A stretch of 64,000 bases of DNA from Cepaea hortensis (Eukaryota; Mollusca; Gastropoda; Stylommatophora; Helicidae), in contig OY992881.1 of the NCBI GenBank assembly GCA_963921405.1, positions 128,854,165 through 128,918,164 on the forward strand. Reading direction: 5' to 3'. A program made the position numbers and the translations under genes. A model generated the notes under the pieces. That model saw only the letters and a list, made by a program, of their open reading frames with translations, was not told the DNA's origin and searched no databases. The first letter of the stretch is position 1, and every line of letters starts with the position of its first letter. Positions 10,991-22,065 of this stretch are shown piece after piece.

Positions 10991-12297
10991 TGATCTTAAT
11001 TAACCACTGTTGGATGTGTGCATGGTTTTATGTTTCATATCTAGACACCCATGTGGAGAAGAATTCCATTATAATTGTGATAGATCAGAGAATATGCCGT
11101 GGGCAGTAATGGTTAAATATTTACGTTCGATTTGCTGATAAATCCATTAATGTGATGACAATCCCAGATAGCATTTAAAATCACTGTAGAAGCAAAGCTG
11201 TGGGGAAACAACCGGATTCTATTGAGTTAGTATTTCATATATGGCGTATTTGTCCTCTCTCACAAGCACATAAAATACACAGACAGACAGACAAGCACAC
11301 ACATACACACATGCACGCAAACATTTATTTAAATGTAACCTCTTGTTCTGCAGCGAAATTTCCCATGTGGATTTCCGGAGGATCGAAATCTGGCACATTA
11401 TTGATCAGGCGTCATGAATGTTATGCCAGTTAGGCAACATTGTTTTCAAAGGCGTTAAATAGACGGCCCGTTTGTGTAGGTTTGTGATTCCGCTACACCT
11501 TGTGACCATTTGCTCTCAGATGAAGTGTCAATGATTCCACAGCAGGTTAATGTTAAGCATCGGTAGTTGTGAAAATCTGTGTCAGTAATTTACTTAAAAC
11601 AACACTCACAGTAAGTAATTTGACTAACTTATTGATGTTTATAATTCAACGAATACTCGCGTTCTATTGTTCTTTGATAAATTGATGTTGAGACAGACAA
11701 TTAGACCCATTGTGTTATATCTTTCACTGTTATTTGGTGTCTGTTGTTAATTAAATATCATTTACCAGCATAGTTTAAGTTAGTTTACTGTCTTTAGGGA
11801 TGACATCAGCAATACATCCGAGTGATGACATGAGAAATGAATGTAAGAATGTGAGAAATGAATATGAGTAATGGAACAAGTAATGCAATAGATCAATGAA
11901 ATGTGAAGAAATTGGAGGAGATATGATCATAGAGAATAAAGTAGAGAATGTCGTGGACATTAGGGAAAACAAACTGAGAACTGCAGGTAACACAAGACCC
12001 CCCATCAAAACCGTACAGTAAGAAATGCGGCATTTCAATTATAGAAATTGTACAGAAAAAAAAAGCTGCTTTATATTGGGAAATACGAGGACAAAAGGAC
12101 AGATGAAGACAGATCATGCTGTATACAGACAGCTTAAATGGGCAGACAACTAATTGTAATACAAGCAATGCCAGTTTCAAACACATATCACGTGACAAAG
12201 AGGAATGGGAAGTTGTGATGACCCCTGACCAAGCAGCTTTTGGGCTATGGCTGAGAGCTGTAGCCATCATCGGGCTCAGATGCTGGCGTCTGCTAGG
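10991..12297. other. No gene seen
   Basis: AT-rich sequence with a short CA-rich stretch at 11278-11320. No reading frame with codon structure and no repeat shared with other parts of the window. Confidence 0.5.
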
Positions 12298-12436
12298 GGT
12301 CGTCGCTGGAGCTACGGAGTTAGTGATTTGTGCGACGCTTTCGACAGGACGCTCTGCGGAAAGAGACTGAGCCACATGGGGTAAAAACCGGTGCAATTAA
12401 GTCGATCCTCTCGACTTTTAAGCGACTTTTTGAATA
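12298..12436 (+). mobile_element. tRNA-derived SINE (family S1), 5'-truncated
   Basis: Bases from GGTCGTCGCTGGAGCTACGG to the CGACTTTTAAGCGACTTTTT end are the 3' two thirds of the S1 SINE in + orientation. The tail is the characteristic partly duplicated CGACTTTT. The tRNA-like head is missing. Confidence 0.75.
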
Positions 12437-12496
12437 GATCTGGGAAGTTGACCGGAACATTTGGGTTTCTGTTGATACGGCACTCCTGCCACCACC

Positions 12497-13440
12497 ACAA
12501 CAATCTCATTACAATATAAGTCTAGTCCAGACAACCTCATTATAATATACAGTCTAGTCTAGACAATCTCATTATAATATAGTGTTTAGTCCAGACAACC
12601 TCATTATAATATACTGTTTAGTCCAGACAACCTCATTATAATATACAGTCTAGTCGAGACAACCTCATTATAATATACAGTCTAGTCTAGACAACCTCAT
12701 TATAATATACAGTCTAGTCTAGACAACCTCATTATAATATACAGTCTAGTCTAGACAACCTCATTATAATATACATTATAGCCTAGACAACCTCATTATA
12801 ATATAAAGTCTAGTCTAGACAACCTCATTATAATATATAGTCTAGTCTAGACAACCTCATTATAATATATACAGTCTAGTCTAGACAACCTCACTATAAT
12901 ATACAGTATAGCCTAGACAACCGGATTATAATATACAATCTAGTCTAGATATCCTCATTATAATATACAGTCTAGTCCAGACAACCTCATTATAATATAC
13001 AGTCTAGTCTAGAAAACCTCATTATAATATTCAGTATAGCCTAGACAACCTCATTATAATATACAGTCTAGCCTAGACAATCTCAGTATAATATTAAATA
13101 TAGTCCAGACAATTTTATAAAAATAAACAGTCTAGTCTGGTAAATCTCATTACAATATATAATCTAGTCCGGACAATTTAATAATACACTCTAATATGGG
13201 CAATCTTCTTCTTCTGGGTTCATCCGGAGTTTTTTTTTTTTTCGGACGCGATTGCGTTGTGCCTGTTTACAGCAGAGCTGCGTTCTTGCGCCGTTAGGCC
13301 GACACATCCGACTTCTGGGGCTATCCGACTAAACTAAACTTGTTGACCGGGTTAACCTTCCCGGGGGTATAGACAATATCATTATAATGTCCCATCTAAT
13401 CTAGATAACATCATTATAAAACAGTCTTATATAACACTAC
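12497..13440. repeat. 32-bp tandem array (about 24 copies), split by an RF1 insertion
   Basis: The unit CTCATTATAATATACAGTCT plus AGTCTAGACAAC repeats from 12497 to about 13202 and resumes in decayed form at about 13367-13440. Most units contain the dyad GTCTAG-T-CTAGAC. The two parts are separated by a minus-strand RF1 copy, so that insertion came after the array formed. The array ends about 50 bp before the first coding exon of the chemoreceptor-like gene. Confidence 0.9.
13203..13366 (-). repeat. Dispersed repeat family RF1 (copy 2), inserted in the 32-bp array
   Basis: Reverse complement of the 6838-6980 repeat. It shares GCGTTGTGCCTGTTTACAGC and TTGACCGGGTTAACC and begins (its 3' end) with a CTTCTTCTTC tail plus a poly-T run. 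It interrupts the tandem array. Confidence 0.65.
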
Positions 13441-13491
13441 CTAAGATTTGCCAATAGATTATTGCAGGGGCGTGGCCTATCTATCATCACC

Positions 13492-13638
13492 ATGAATGCC
13501 AAGGAACTATTGGAGCATTTAGCGACATTCCCGCCCCAGCCGTTCTCTGAGGGATGTGCCAAAATTGCGCTCCGCCCATTTTTGAGAACATTACAGATCT
13601 TTGGGGCTTATCACGAGCACGATTATTATTCTGAATTT
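13492..13638 (+). CDS. Chemoreceptor-like 7TM gene, exon 1 (likely start)
   Basis: This is the first coding exon of a gene spread over at least 47 kb. The ATG at 13492 sits in an ATCACCATGA context. The frame is open upstream to a stop at 13432, so an earlier non-ATG start or an acceptor at TTGCAG (13466) cannot be excluded. It encodes 49 residues beginning MNAKELLEHLATF, with no signal peptide. This fits the cytoplasmic N-terminus expected for gustatory-receptor-like proteins. The exon ends at a strong donor, TTT|GTAAGT, in phase 0, which matches the phase-0 start of exon 2. No TATA box was found; a 32-bp tandem array lies directly upstream. Confidence 0.65.
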
Positions 13639-13742
13639 GTAAGTATGAACTTTATAATGTTTGAATTATAGTCGTTTTGTTATTTCTCTTTAATTTGATA
13701 TCAGATTTCTGTTTATGTAATGCATTTTTGCTGCAGTTTTGT

Positions 13743-13744
<2 letters not shown>

Positions 13745-13823
<79 letters not shown>

Positions 13824-14155
13824 TTTCGTCTCTCCCCGAATCACTGTCTCTCTTTATTTCTCTGTGTCCCCCACTGTCTCTCATTCTCTCTGCATTTCTA
13901 ATACTGTTTCTCTTTCTGACTCTCTCTTTTCTACCTGTGTCTCTATTTCTCTATTAGCTGATCGGCACCCTGTCATTCATTGTCATTCTCTCTTTCTGTC
14001 ACTATATTTCTCTGTCCCCCCTCTGTTTTTCTGTTTCAACTCTGTGTATTTCCGTCACTTTCTGTGCGAATCTTCTCTCTCTCTCCCTGTCTCTCTCTCT
14101 GTGTCTCTCTCTGTCTCTCTCTCTCTCCTTCTGTGTGTGTGTCACGCGCCTGTCT
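13745..14155. repeat. (CT)n microsatellite and CT-rich tract in intron 1
   Basis: A pure CT run at 13745-13818 is followed by about 330 bases of pyrimidine-rich, CTGTCTCT-like sequence. The Ser/Leu and Arg/Glu reading frames are artefacts. Confidence 0.9.
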
Positions 14156-14342
14156 CTCACGCCTTTCCCAAACACACGGCACTCACCCCGTGTCTGGAAC
14201 ACTCCCCTGCTATCTCATTCTAGCACGCCCCATTGTTTACTCACCACCAACTGGTCAGCTCATGAGTTCACAGTTATGTATTCAAGCTCTGTAGCAACTG
14301 TATTCTTACTGTTTTAAATTTTTGGTTGGCGTCCGCTCGCTT

Positions 14343-14622
14343 TGAACACAAACGTAGTCTAATAAACGTGCTACTACTTCTAGTGCACTGGACTGAGTGA
14401 TGTGTGTGGATTAACTTTCTCTATTACCAGTGTCCCTCGCCATCAGGCGAACCCACGCCGACTTCTGAGGTGCTTGTAATTTACGTCCCCAAATCAAGGA
14501 CGAAAAGTAACGATTTTAGTCTGACTGACCTGTGCAGGGGTTGAACCCGCTACCTTGGCATCAGCACACCGGATGTTTAAGAACGAGCCGTCTTATCCTG
14601 TCGGCCACACTGGCCCCCTGTC
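14343..14622 (-). mobile_element. tRNA-derived SINE (family S2)
   Basis: On the minus strand a tRNA-like head (GGCCAGTGTGGCCGACAGGA, B-box GGGTTCAACCCC near 14537) is followed by a body. That body is shared with 21215-21350, for example GATGGCGAGGGACACTGGTA here and GATGGCGAGGGAAACTGGTA there. It lies in intron 1. No clear target duplication was found. Confidence 0.65.
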
Positions 14623-14653
14623 GATCATATAAAAACGTTCTGTTATATTTCAG

Positions 14654-15207
14654 ACCAAACTACCAAAAGAAAATCGACACTATATGAACGCAGTCGACAT
14701 TCACAACCAGGATAATTTCGTGGTGTACACAGCATCTGAGAAAACGCCCGGTCAGTACATCGCAGAGCCCGCCTCTCAAGGTCCATTCTTCGTCAGACGC
14801 CAATCTAACCCCAACGGCGGCCATGTTATTACAGCCCACGGCAGAAGCACCGACTTCAGACGGAGAGATAAACTCAACAACAACATGGCCGCCAATGTCA
14901 CGGACTCGATGTATTCAAGAAATACTGATACAGTTACTATAAATATCAACGAGGGAAGTCCATTTTCTGGTGCTTCATATCCGGATACGGGTCATTTTCT
15001 GTCACGTTGCGCCATTGTGGACCCGCAGGTGACGAGCAAGATGCTCAGTTCTCTAGGATACGACATCACCCAAATAGATGGCCTAGCGAGTAGACAGCAG
15101 ACCAGACGTAGTTCGTCGGATTCCAGGGGTTTTCGTCTGAAAGCCTTGTGGAGCGACAGAACTTATGCATTTATTTTCGTGATCTTGCACTGGGCCAACT
15201 TGCTGAG
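14654..15207 (+). CDS. Chemoreceptor-like 7TM gene, exon 2 (N-terminal domain and TM1)
   Basis: The acceptor is TATATTTCAG|ACC in phase 0 and the donor is CTGAG|GTCTGT in phase 2. The exon encodes about 184 residues. The first 155 are polar, with several Ser/Arg/Asn-rich stretches. They are followed by the first hydrophobic segment (RTYAFIFVILHWANLLR) right at the exon end. The long soluble N-terminus, about 215 residues before TM1 including exon 1, is unusual: insect gustatory receptors usually have a short one. In-frame sequence beyond the donor runs on to 15274 but reads as intron. Confidence 0.75.
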
Positions 15208-15289
15208 GTCTGTATTTGTGCCGTCAGTTAGAAGATGTGTTGTTATCTGTCATCTGTTCTCAGCTGTTCTTTAAAGTGTTAAGTCAGCA

Positions 15290-15580
15290 CCCCAGTGCCC
15301 TTAGTTGTCTGTGTGGTGTATTTGTGGTTTGAACGTCTACACCCCAGTGCCTTGCTTCTCTCTGTGAAGTAAGTATCTTTTGGACGTCTGTTTCCCATTG
15401 TCTTTGTGTGTGAAATAGGTATCGTTTGGACGTTTGTTTCCCACTGTCTCTGTGTGTGAAGTAGGTATCTTTTGGACGTTGTTTCCCATTGTCCTTGCTT
15501 GTGTGATGCATCTGTTGATGGGACGTGTGCCTCCTAATGTCCTTGCTTGTGTCTGTAATGTACTTGTGTCGACGTTCTAT
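15290..15580. repeat. Degenerate tandem repeat of about 50 bp in intron 2
   Basis: Five or so imperfect units share TTTGGACGTTTGTTTCCCA and GTGTGTGAAGTAGGTATC. Spacing varies slightly, so the array is old. Confidence 0.75.
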
Positions 15581-16064
15581 TGTTATTTCCCTTATTTAAT
15601 GAGCGCGTTCTGTTTATTTCCTTTGTGTATGAGCTACCGTATGACAGTAGACGGTTCTACCTGCTTTATGTTAGAGCCGATTGTTGGGCGGCGCTCATCA
15701 AACCCGACGCCCCACATTGTGCCTACGGCTTCGAGCGGAGAAGTGCAATATGGAGGGTATAAAAGCCTTACTCTAGTGCGAGGAAATGCAACCTTAAGAC
15801 TAAATGTCATGGCAGGGCAGACCAAGCACTATGCCTTGGTCGGCAACTGGTCTAGGATCGAAGCTCCGACAGGCGGACAGTTGGAACAATGTTTTACTGA
15901 TCCGGTAGCTTCTGCAGCTGGTCTTGTTCCAGACGTATCGGTGTTACCTGTCCTCTGAAGTAAACTAGACAGACAGGCCGAGAGAGGGATTATACTGTAC
16001 GGACAACACATGGTCTCTACAGTTCAGCCAGACTTTGTGCTATGGAGAGATATAACTCAATTCC
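15581..16064. other. No gene recognised in intron 2
   Basis: A reading frame runs through 15620-15958 (ending ...GLVPDVSVLPVL), but I recognise no family, and it lacks splice sites matching the gene's phases. It may be a decayed element. Confidence 0.35.
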
Positions 16065-16156
16065 TGGCCTTACCGCCATGGGTTGTAGTTATTGTGCTCT
16101 GTTTGGATAGCACAATGTAACAAACTATCATCTGTCAAGGTGACAAGATGCCACTG
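16065..16156 (+). repeat. 3' end of the C2H2-tailed LINE (short copy)
   Basis: CCGCCATGGGTTGTAGTTAT and the following bases, including CTATCATCTGTCAAGGTGAC, match the 3' end of the LINE fragment at 26635-27152 and part of the minus copy near 22390-22440. Only the last 90 bases are present. Confidence 0.6.
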
Positions 16157-16239
16157 AGTGATAATGACGTCTAGAATTGAAAATAGTAGCCATCCCATGC
16201 TTGTGACAAACACATTACCTTGTTTAAGTAGACGACCTC

Positions 16240-16740
16240 TGTGTCTTGTACTTAACACTTCATAATCGACATCACTTTCCTCGCGACATCCCCAAACATG
16301 CCTCGTCCCTTCTTCAAAAGTCTCCATGCTGGTTGTACAGTAACAACTTGTCTAAACACTCGCTTGAGTTTTCCTTTACGCACAGACAATCTTCCCAATC
16401 TCTTCTGGGCTAGTCTGTCTAGACATGAATACAGTGTCTCTTCAGCTGCACTCTCCACCCGTTCCCAGGAAGTCTTCACCACATCAGCTTTAACATACAA
16501 TTGTCTAGTTAATCACAGAAAGCTAATAGGTCACGGGGGTGACTGTAATGCTCTGCAAGGGACGCGTAACAAAATTAAAAACAGTCTCCGCACAGAGAGG
16601 CAGCGCCAGCTTATCTGTCAGCTCGTTCATTGTCCCACACACCGCCATGACGTGAGCGCAACATCCATGATGTGCTGGAAAGCTCGTCTTGTCGACTGAT
16701 GCCAGCCGCTCCAACATTAACATGTCAGTTTTCACTTTCC
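16240..16740 (-). pseudogene. Probable decayed LINE RNase H / C-terminal fragment
   Basis: On the minus strand a GNERAD-like motif (DNERADR followed by a stop, then AGAAS) appears near 16590-16625. It resembles the last RNase H motif of LINE ORF2 proteins. Further downstream a basic stretch (GRLSVRKGKLKRV, then GMFGDVARKVMSIMKC) follows. Several stops and frame changes are present. The assignment rests on one motif and is tentative. Confidence 0.35.
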
Positions 16741-16758
16741 GAAGCATTTTTTGTGAGT

Positions 16759-16803
16759 CTCCAAAAAATGGCTGCCTCGGTTCAGCTGCACATTTTTTGG
16801 GAG
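16759..16803. repeat. Short hairpin
   Basis: CTCCAAAAAATG (16759-16770) and CATTTTTTGGGAG (16791-16803) are inverted copies with a single extra base, around a 20-base centre. Confidence 0.6.
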
Positions 16804-17199
16804 TGAAAAAGTGAGCAGCATATGTTTAGTTGACCCAATAGTTTCTAGTTATTGTTTAGATGGTGGAATACTCATGTGTAACATTTGAACATATTATAAA
16901 TATATTATGTTGTGTAGCGACTAATGCCAGAACTGTGCACCAGGAGGTCTGATCGTGCGATGGCTTCTATATGTGTTTACTATAGGATAGGATTCAATCC
17001 TCAGTAGCGGTAATATAATATTAAACATATAACATGTAATAGTTAGATATCAACTGCACCACCCAGTGGTAGAGGATGGGAAACGCAGCCCCGGGGACCG
17101 AGTATAAACCGGGATAAATGGACAATTCTGCTGCTGAGCAGAGCATGACAATCACCTGTCCTGACAGTCGGAAATGGCTGTCAAAGGCATAGGTAAAAG
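16804..17199. other. No gene seen
   Basis: AT-rich intron 2 sequence. A weak B-box-like GGATTCAATCCTC occurs near 16987; not enough for an RNA gene or SINE call. Confidence 0.4.
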
Positions 17200-17365
17200 A
17201 CCTCGATGTGGATGTGGAAGATAAGGGGAAACCACCACGTCATCTTCCGAAGAATTAATGTTTCCACAAATCAGAGGCAGTCAGCGACCAAGAACCGAGA
17301 TTTGTGGAGAGACATGGACGCCAACGCCAGCTGGCAGGGCGCATGATGGTGATGGTGATAATGAA
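17200..17365 (+). pseudogene. LINE C-terminal remnant (NRDLWRDM...NASWQGA end)
   Basis: One frame gives RRINVSTNQRQSATKNRDLW, then RDMDANASWQGA and a stop at 17343-17345, a pattern common at the C-terminus of LINE ORF2 proteins. It is followed by a GATGGTGATGGTGAT tail. Only the last 45 codons can be seen. Confidence 0.4.
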
Positions 17366-17482
17366 TAGTTAGAAGTATTACAATGGAATTTTACTCACTT
17401 TGAAATATACACTTATCATGAAGTGTGTACAACTAAACTGCACACACGCCACAGAGCAACCTTGACGCACGTAACTTGTAAA

Positions 17483-17690
17483 TGTCAGTCAAACCTCAAC
17501 AACAAATGTGTGCCAAATGTATCAAACCTCAATAACAAATGTGTGTAAAACCCCAACAACACATTATGTCAAACCTTAACAACAAATATGTCACAAACCT
17601 CAATAACAAATATGTCAATCACCTCAACAACAAATGTGCGCCAGACCTCAACAACAAATGGGTGTCAACCCTCAATAATATGCCTACAAT
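17483..17690. repeat. Degenerate ~30-bp tandem repeat
   Basis: About seven units of the form GTCAAACCTCAACAACAAATGTGT with varied lengths. Confidence 0.8.
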
Positions 17691-18057
17691 ATTATGTTAG
17701 CTACTTTTGATAACGGACAAACCGTGTTTAGACTGTGGCACACGTGTCGCCTGCGGACTCCAGCAATGTTCTGTTGAACTCTTTCAGTCAAGAGCTAAAA
17801 TTAATCTGGTTATCGCAGTCGCAACTGACATTATTTTTATTTTCCCACAACTCATTGGGCGTATGGTAATTTATTTTCGCGAGTTTGTGAAACTAAAGAT
17901 AAATAGTTTAAGGCCACACCAGGAAGTATAACAAAAGATTTAAATATTTGAACATGTCAGTATGAAAGGTATTTCTATGACCTTACAGCCGTTATATTTG
18001 TGCGACACGCTGAGATAATGGACGTGGGATATACTGATATATAACATACTTATTTTG
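17691..18057. other. No gene seen
   Basis: Intron 2 sequence without recognisable features. Confidence 0.5.
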
Positions 18058-18108
18058 AAGAAGAAGAAGAAGAAGAAGAAGAAGAAGAAGAAGAAGAAGA
18101 AGAAGAAG

Positions 18109-18140
<32 letters not shown>

Positions 18141-18165
18141 GTAGCAGCAGCAGCAGCAGATGACC
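18058..18165. repeat. (GAA)n microsatellite
   Basis: A long GAAGAA tract ends in a short GCA run (18144-18160), just upstream of exon 3. The acidic and Ser/Phe reading frames are artefacts. Confidence 0.95.
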
Positions 18166-18222
18166 ACGGTGCCGATATAACCATGCAGTGATTTGAACAG
18201 AGACCTCTCACCCCCTCCCCAG

Positions 18223-18388
18223 GTGTATTATGTACATCAACAGGCAGGACACTGTGGATATCTGGACAGCTCTGATCCCCATCCAGTGGTTCGCCATGGT
18301 GGCTGGATGCAACACTTGTATGTTTGTCAGCTGTGTCCGCCGCGACCACTTCTACACCTTCTTCAGCAAGTGGAGCGCCATTTTTAAG
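18223..18388 (+). CDS. Chemoreceptor-like 7TM gene, exon 3 (TM2)
   Basis: The acceptor is CCCCCTCCCCAG|G and the donor TTTAAG|GTCATA. The exon adds one base to finish the split Arg codon from exon 2, then 55 codons, ending in phase 0. It encodes a short loop (CIMYINRQDTVDIW), a hydrophobic segment (TALIPIQWFAMVAGCNTCMF) and a basic/aromatic loop (RRDHFYTFFSKWSAIFK). The exact phase agreement with both neighbours is the main evidence that it belongs to the same gene. Confidence 0.75.
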
Positions 18389-18424
18389 GTCATAATCACC
18401 ATAATCATAATCATCGCCGTCGAC

Positions 18425-18428
<4 letters not shown>

Positions 18429-18507
<79 letters not shown>

Positions 18508-19090
18508 TATCACTAGAGTTCAAACAATGATCACCACAGCAACAATCACCGTAATCATCATCTTGATGTCACCGTCGTCGGTGTCATCATTATCACTATA
18601 ATCAGGACATCATTATCATTATACTCATCGCATCACCACCACCATCGTCATCATCTCTATAACCACAACCACCATCACAATTACCCCGTCACCACGACCA
18701 CAACCTCCAGCGTCAGGACCATTACAACCACCGCCACCCTCATAATCATCATCACCATCATCATACCCACACAACTACCACAACCATCATCATGATGACA
18801 ATTCCCACACCACCACCATTACAACCAAACTAACAATTACCACAGTCACCGTTACCTCAACCACCACCACAACAACCCCTATTACCACAGCCACCTTTAT
18901 CACAAACACAACCACTACTACAACCCTCGTCACCACAACTTCACCACCACTATTACTACAACCACCACCACTACAACCAACATCACAATCACCACAGTCA
19001 CTGTTACCACAAACAACACCACCATTACCATTGCAACCACCACTACTACAAAGACAACTAAACCTCATCATCTTCACTACCACTTCAACT
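18429..19090. repeat. (ATC)n tract plus CAN-rich simple sequence in intron 3; part is duplicated at 27.2 kb
   Basis: A pure ATC run (18429-18507) is followed by about 600 bases made largely of ATC/ACC/CAN triplets. Bases 18429-18702 recur with only a few changes at 27206-27522, in the same orientation and inside the scattered transposase. Confidence 0.9.
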
Positions 19091-19516
19091 ATCACAACAC
19101 ATACAGACAGGTCAGGGTGGTGGTGGTGATGTCTCCAAACGTCTTAGATGTGTCAATGTTTGACCCCAACCCGAAAATCATGGACATTTTGAGCATATAA
19201 AATACACATTAATCTGAAAGTCACATAGGATGACAGGGTGGGAGGTGAGTATAGAAGAGGAAGACACTATCTTGATTGTGGAAATAAAGATGCAGAGGCC
19301 ATGGCATACCAGCATCGTGATTCGTTCTGAACCAGGCATCTCTTCATCGGCTGACGAAGCTTCTCGGCAGACATTAGTGTGACTACCCAATGGAGAATCC
19401 ACATTGATGTCTGCTATTTATGAAGCCTACTGTAGAATACAAACCGTACACACTACAAAGTTGTATGAGTCAGTTATTTGCAGTCAACATCAGCATTTTT
19501 GGCTGTTGTGATCTCT

Positions 19517-19625
19517 TGGCAAGTTTACGTTCAGTAGATTGCCATTGTTTTCTGAACGACCATTTCGTGAAAAACCAACGTAAGATGGTCTGCTGCCAAA
19601 TCGCCAACAGCTGTGTCAAGTTGTA
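19517..19625 (+). repeat. Dispersed repeat R3 (copy 1)
   Basis: GGCAAGTTTACGTTCAGTAG, TTTTCTGAACGACC and GATGGTCTGCT are shared with 24222-24335 in the same orientation. The class is unknown. Confidence 0.55.
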
Positions 19626-19696
19626 GGAGAGGACCAGCAATTTAGTGTCATTACTGTGGATAATCAGCACCCACGTCCTGCACACATCTCTTAGAC

Positions 19697-20151
19697 CAAG
19701 GGTTCTCAACCGGTGGGGAATTCCCCCCAGGGGGGCATTTTAGGGTTTCCAGGGGGGTGGGGGGAATGAAGACCATTTCAAGACCGCGTTAATACAAGAA
19801 CCGATTACTTGATATTGTTTTTCCCCTTCAAACTTTAGAGTTATGTACGTCTCATCCTTCTAAAATTCATTTTATTAAGTAAGTAGACCCACACATCATG
19901 TTGTATGTAGATGTCTAGACGTGTTTTAGTATGTGCTATTAAATTTACCTTCTATTTTTACGTATACTGTGTAGGGGTAGGGGGATTTTTAGATAGGACA
20001 TATGAAAGGGAGGGGGGGGGGGAATGAAGTTCTGAAAATACGGTGAAGGGGGGCACGGGCCAAATGTTTGATAGGAAAGGGGGGGGGGGGGAATGACGTT
20101 CTGAAAATATGGTGAAGGAGGGCACGAGCCAAAAAAGGTTGAGAACCACTG
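19697..20151. mobile_element. Complete non-autonomous hAT element (MITE) with 8-bp TSD
   Basis: The left end CAAGGGTTCTCAACCGG and the right end AGGTTGAGAACCACTG are terminal inverted repeats of the hAT GGTTCTCAACC type. They are flanked by identical 8-bp target duplications TCTTAGAC (19689-19696 and 20152-20159). The 455-bp element carries no transposase. Inside it, a G-rich unit with AATGAAGTTCTGAAAATAC occurs twice in tandem (about 19995-20062 and 20070-20130). Confidence 0.9.
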
Positions 20152-20355
20152 TCTTAGACAGATCAGGAGCATGCTCGGTGTGATTGCCTTCTCTATCCAC
20201 CATGGGGAACTGTAAATGAACCGTCGTTTTTAAGGTAATTATCTACATGGTTATCATCAGCATAATCACTATCACGGCTCCCATATCACCCGTCACCATA
20301 ATCACCAAGACTATTACTTTAATTATCACACCACAACAACCACCACCATCACCGT

Positions 20356-20366
20356 CATCGTCGTCG

Positions 20367-20447
<81 letters not shown>

Positions 20448-20494
20448 CTGCTGCCATATCACTCAACAACTAAAATTGTTTGGGTTCTACGCCT

Positions 20495-20568
<74 letters not shown>

Positions 20569-20720
20569 CCACCACCACCACCACCACCACCACCACCACC
20601 ACCACCACCACCACAACAACAACAACAACCACAACAACAACCATCACTCCCACCACCACCACCACCACAACAACAACAACAACAACCACCACCACCACAA
20701 CAGCAACAACAACTGCTATG
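20356..20720. repeat. (ATC)n, (CAA)n and (CAC)n microsatellites just upstream of exon 4
   Basis: An ATC run at about 20367-20447 is followed by CAA and CAC runs at about 20494-20720. They run to within 30 bp of the exon 4 acceptor. The poly-Asn/His/Thr reading frame that continues into exon 4 is an artefact. Confidence 0.9.
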
Positions 20721-20749
20721 AAACGATCTTTACCTGGTCGTATTCCCAG

Positions 20750-21070
20750 GACCCAACTTCTCGAAGCCTGGGACTGCGCGGGGTTCTCAACAACCGGTTC
20801 ATCGGCATGGCCGTGGTCATCCAGTGGGCAGTGTGTCTCATCAACGTGGCCGCCATCCTGTTCGTGATGGTGATGGAAGACAGCTTCTCCGCCGGGATGA
20901 ACATCCTCTTCTACATCACTGGACACAGGTCAGCCACGGTCATTGCCCTGTCTGCCATCAGCACACTGTTCACTAGCGCCACCTGGATCGGCACTAATAT
21001 ATTCATCATCATCATGTGCCACCACGTGGAGACACACTTCAAGGAGTTAGGCCAGGTGGTTCAGCTTCAC
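20750..21070 (+). CDS. Chemoreceptor-like 7TM gene, exon 4 (TM3 and TM4)
   Basis: The acceptor is GTCGTATTCCCAG|GAC and the donor CTTCAC|GTGAGT; both ends are phase 0 (107 codons). It encodes two hydrophobic segments (RFIGMAVVIQWAVCLINVAA and following residues; SATVIALSAISTLF to IGTNIFIIIM). These are followed by MCHHVETHFKELGQVVQLH, which resembles the conserved intracellular stretch after TM4 in gustatory-receptor-like proteins. Codon use is GC-rich compared with the surrounding introns, as for the other exons. Confidence 0.85.
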
Positions 21071-21081
21071 GTGAGTTGATG

Positions 21082-21085
<4 letters not shown>

Positions 21086-21176
<91 letters not shown>

Positions 21177-21177
21177 A
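21086..21177. repeat. (ATC)n microsatellite
   Basis: A pure ATC tract begins 15 bp after the exon 4 donor. Confidence 0.95.
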
Positions 21178-21214
21178 TGATGACATCTGGACTAAATGTT
21201 GTTTTCTTGTACTT

Positions 21215-21350
21215 GACTTTTAGACGGAAATTACAAGTACCTCTGCAATCGGAGTGGGTTCATCCGATGGCGAGGGAAACTGGTAACATGAAAAGCTAAT
21301 CCACACTCAAAAATCAGGCCAGTGCACTAAAAGTCGCAGCACTTGTATTG
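21215..21350 (+). mobile_element. tRNA-derived SINE (family S2), body only
   Basis: Matches the body of the minus-strand S2 element at 14343-14622 but lacks the tRNA-like head. Confidence 0.6.
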
Positions 21351-22065
21351 CCTACATGGAATTCAAAGCGAAGGAACATTTAAAAGACAGTTCATATCCC
21401 TTGACCTGTCCGACATGGAAGTCCCTACCAGTAGCAGCGCTACCGTCGGCATGTCTCTTGTGATCACTGGAACACCCAAGCCCCTCTACCTCTAACAAGG
21501 TGGAGACCCATCAGCGGATCTTCGCTCAACACCTCGGATCTGGCAGGGCAGAAGACTCACCTGGTTTAAGCGGGGTGGTGTCTGCAGACCAATAACTCGA
21601 GTCTAGTGCTTCCACATTGATGTGGATAGGCCTTAGGGTCATACGAGAATACGATCAGCTTTGCCAGTAGTGGGTTGCGCTCAATATTTTAGGAATGTAT
21701 TTCCCAGTATGTGGACACTAGGGTCCCTTGACGGAACCAGTACGCGGGAAGTGTGCCGAAGCTGCGAACTTGTACATTTTGCGGGTACATATTGGGACTT
21801 AGCTTACGTAGTCGAGCTGGAAATATGTTTGCCATCGAAGGACGCATCAGTTTGTGCCACTGTTTGGACGTCTTAACTGTTGTGTGTCACCTGTCTGGGT
21901 TTATATTCAGAGTCATTCACCGTCGGCCATTTGAATTCATATCTGGTATGACCTCATGACAGATGTTGTTGAAACAAACTTTTCGGCTCTTGTTAAGCTG
22001 GTCTGATCGGGATCTGGTTTGATCGTCTAACGACTTATAAACTCTAGTGTGCTAATTTTATGATT
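21351..22065. other. No gene seen in intron 4
   Basis: Unassigned sequence with no convincing coding potential. Confidence 0.45.

Noticed and set aside
13677..14223. Ser/Leu-rich frames of up to 167 codons
   Set aside because: They come from a CT repeat; the minus-strand Arg/Glu frame is the same artefact.
15434..15958. Extra exon of the receptor gene in intron 2
   Set aside because: Exons 2 and 3 already join in phase, and this frame lacks matching splice sites and recognisable motifs.
20247..20760. Ser, Thr, Asn and His homopolymer frames next to exon 4
   Set aside because: Simple repeats that happen to stay open into the exon; exon 4 has a proper acceptor at 20749.
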